A stretch of DNA of 64,000 bases from the NCBI GenBank assembly GCA_943368345.1, contig CALRKY020000016.1, positions 10,767 through 74,766 on the forward strand. The letters run 5' to 3'. This document shows positions 62,916-64,000 of this stretch, one piece after another. The notes beneath the pieces are model-generated. The model worked only from the letters and a program-made list of their open reading frames with translations, was not told where the DNA came from and searched no databases. The DNA is from JADCGM01 sp943368345 (GTDB lineage: Bacteria > Pseudomonadota > Alphaproteobacteria > Sphingomonadales > Sphingomonadaceae). How positions within the stretch are numbered: position 1 is the first letter of the stretch; each line of letters starts with the position of its first letter. A program made the position numbers and the translations under genes.

Positions 62916-63701
62916 ATGGCCGAATTCGCACTTCCCAAGAACAGCAAAATCACCGGCAAGGCCAAGCGGCATCCGGCGCCGTCCGGCGCGGCGCGGGTCA
63001 AGACCTTCCGGATTTACCGCTGGGACCCCGACACGGCGGAGAATCCGCGGTTCGACAGCTACAGCATCGACCTCGACCAGACCGGGCCGATGGTGCTCGA
63101 CGCGCTGATCAAGATCAAATCTGACATCGACCCTACCCTGACCTTCCGCCGGTCCTGTCGGGAGGGGATTTGCGGTTCCTGCTCGATGAACATCGACGGG
63201 ACCAACACGCTGGCCTGCACCCAGGCGATCGAGGACATCAAGGGCGATGTGCAGATCACCCCGCTGCCGCATATGGATGTGATCAAGGACCTCGTCCCCG
63301 ATTTCAAACATTTCTATGCGCAATATGCCTCGATCAAGCCGTGGTTGCAGACCGTGACGCCTGAGCCTGCGATGAAGGAGCGGCTGCAATCGCCGGAGGA
63401 TCGGGCCAAAGTCGATGGCCTGTATGAGTGCATCCTGTGCGCCTGCTGCTCGACCTCCTGCCCGAGCTATTGGTGGAACAACGACAAATTCCTCGGGCCG
63501 GCCATCCTGCTTCAGGCCTACCGCTGGCTCGCCGACAGCCGCGACGAGATGACCGGCGAAAGGCTTGATGAACTCGAAGACCCGTTTCGCCTGTATCGTT
63601 GCCACACCATCATGAACTGCTCCAACGTTTGCCCCAAAGGCCTGAACCCGGCTGAGGCCATCGGCGAGATCAAGAAACTGATGGTCGAACGCGCGGGCTG
63701 A
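62916..63701 (+). CDS. sdhB: Succinate dehydrogenase iron-sulfur subunit
   Basis: A 261-residue subunit carrying the three iron-sulfur clusters. SCREGICGSCSMNIDG near residue 73 with a later Cys (TLAC) holds the [2Fe-2S] cluster. CILCACCSTSCPS near 170 and CHTIMNCSNVCPKGLNP near 228 hold the [4Fe-4S] and [3Fe-4S] clusters. It is complete. Being divergent from lldD and away from sdhCDA, it must have its own promoter in the 82-base gap. Confidence 0.96.
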   Translation: MAEFALPKNSKITGKAKRHPAPSGAARVKTFRIYRWDPDTAENPRFDSYSIDLDQTGPMVLDALIKIKSDIDPTLTFRRSCREGICGSCSMNIDGTNTLACTQAIEDIKGDVQITPLPHMDVIKDLVPDFKHFYAQYASIKPWLQTVTPEPAMKERLQSPEDRAKVDGLYECILCACCSTSCPSYWWNNDKFLGPAILLQAYRWLADSRDEMTGERLDELEDPFRLYRCHTIMNCSNVCPKGLNPAEAIGEIKKLMVERAG

Positions 63702-63716
63702 TACCTGCGCCAACAT

Positions 63717-63743
63717 CCCGGTCGCGCCTTTTGGCGGCCGGGG
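63717..63743 (+). terminator. Hairpin after sdhB
   Basis: CCCGGTCGCGCC and GGCGGCCGGGG form an imperfect GC-rich stem with one bulge around a TTTT loop, 16 bases after the sdhB stop. There is no T-run after it, so it may be weak or Rho-assisted. Confidence 0.45.
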
Positions 63744-63752
63744 GACAAACAA

Positions 63753-63950
63753 GGACCGGCGCGTTCTCTGCAACTACGCTCGGGGCTCGGTACGCTGAGA
63801 CTTGGTTACTGCATCACACCGAGACTGGTGTCTGGAGCCTTGGCCTGTCGTCCTTTCAGCGGTTGCAAATGGACGCTCTTTTGGCAGACCTCACCAGACG
63901 GGCAGGTCGCGAAGCTTCGGCTGGTTACCCGAACGATTCCGCGCCGGTCC
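63753..63950. ncRNA. Candidate structured RNA, 198 nt, closed by an 11-bp stem
   Basis: GGACCGGCGCG (63753-63763) is exactly complementary to CGCGCCGGTCC (63940-63950). Inside, TGCAAC-TA-CGCT pairs with AGCG-GTTGCA, GGCTC pairs with GAGCC, and GACCT/AGGTC and CGAAGCTTCG hairpins follow. No open frame of use is present on either strand. Size and closed shape suit a small regulatory RNA, for example a 6S-like RNA, but I cannot match conserved motifs. Short inverted repeats of a decayed mobile element are the main alternative; no target duplication is seen. The strand is unknown. Confidence 0.35.
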
Positions 63951-64000
63951 TGGGCGGGCGGCCTCTAACAGCCACAAACCCGTGTCCGCCCCGAACGTGG

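Noticed and set aside
63753..63950. Small insertion sequence with 11-bp terminal repeats
   Set aside because: Less likely than a structured RNA: there is no transposase frame and no matching target duplication next to the arms, though a decayed element is not fully excluded.
63753..64000. tmRNA, RNase P RNA or rRNA at the right edge
   Set aside because: No tag-peptide frame, no RNase P core sequences and no rRNA-like stretches are present on either strand.

Overview
The window looks like the chromosome of a sphingomonad-type alphaproteobacterium. This is inferred from high GC with strong antisense open frames, a methionine synthase split into two genes, a sahR-like ArsR/methyltransferase regulator, an alphaproteobacterial-type LexA half-site pair, a HprK-like/PqqD-like operon of the kind common in sphingomonads, and many detoxification and catabolic genes. 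About 70 protein genes and one certain RNA gene (SRP RNA) can be supported. No tRNA, rRNA, CRISPR array or intact insertion sequence is visible.

Region by region. 1-4.6 kb: the end of a TetR-type regulator, a nitroreductase, a VapBC pair, glutathione reductase, a Gfa-like protein, then a clear sigma-54 promoter in front of a 48-residue exported peptide. 4.6-8.6 kb: glmS and glmU (UDP-GlcNAc synthesis) and a phosphoglycolate phosphatase. 8.6-11.2 kb: a tightly overlapping four-gene operon (Tat-exported protein, PqqD-like, HprK-like ATPase, nucleotidyltransferase-like). It has no assigned function and is the best candidate for an undescribed system. 11.3-20.7 kb: the phosphate regulon (phoR, pstS, pstC, pstA, pstB, phoU, phoB) with a Pho box. 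It is interrupted by a divergent arsenic operon (arsR, arsN-like, arsC, aquaporin). Phosphate uptake and detoxification of its toxic analogue arsenate therefore sit together.

20.8-30 kb: histone-deacetylase-like hydrolase, 2-oxoacid:ferredoxin oxidoreductase (korA, korB), SRP RNA, dnaX, the YbaB gene, mtgA, rpoH, rluD and a JAMM peptidase. 30-39.7 kb: an accessory catabolic block with epoxide hydrolase, GMC oxidoreductase, MaoC-like protein, PF10118 protein, TetR, P450, SDR, MFS and YghU-type GST. 39.7-41.6 kb: a palindromic repeat, an AT-rich orphan gene, a small lipoprotein and mlaA. 41.7-47.3 kb: a methionine operon (sahR-like, metF, two-part metH) behind a perfect inverted-repeat operator.

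47.3-52.7 kb: an esterase/beta-helix pair, a ketopantoate-reductase-like gene, a quinone oxidoreductase, a second VapBC pair and a Pro/Arg/Gly-tailed protein near a LexA-type box. 52.9-58 kb: SDR, then acyl-CoA dehydrogenase, phosphotransferase, DUF6285 and DUF1330 genes, and a second P450 closely related to the first. 58.1-63.7 kb: succinate dehydrogenase, with sdhCDA separated from sdhB by an AT-rich membrane-protein gene and a divergent lactate-dehydrogenase-like gene. The final 300 bases hold no gene but can fold into a 198-nt structure closed by an 11-bp stem, a candidate non-coding RNA.
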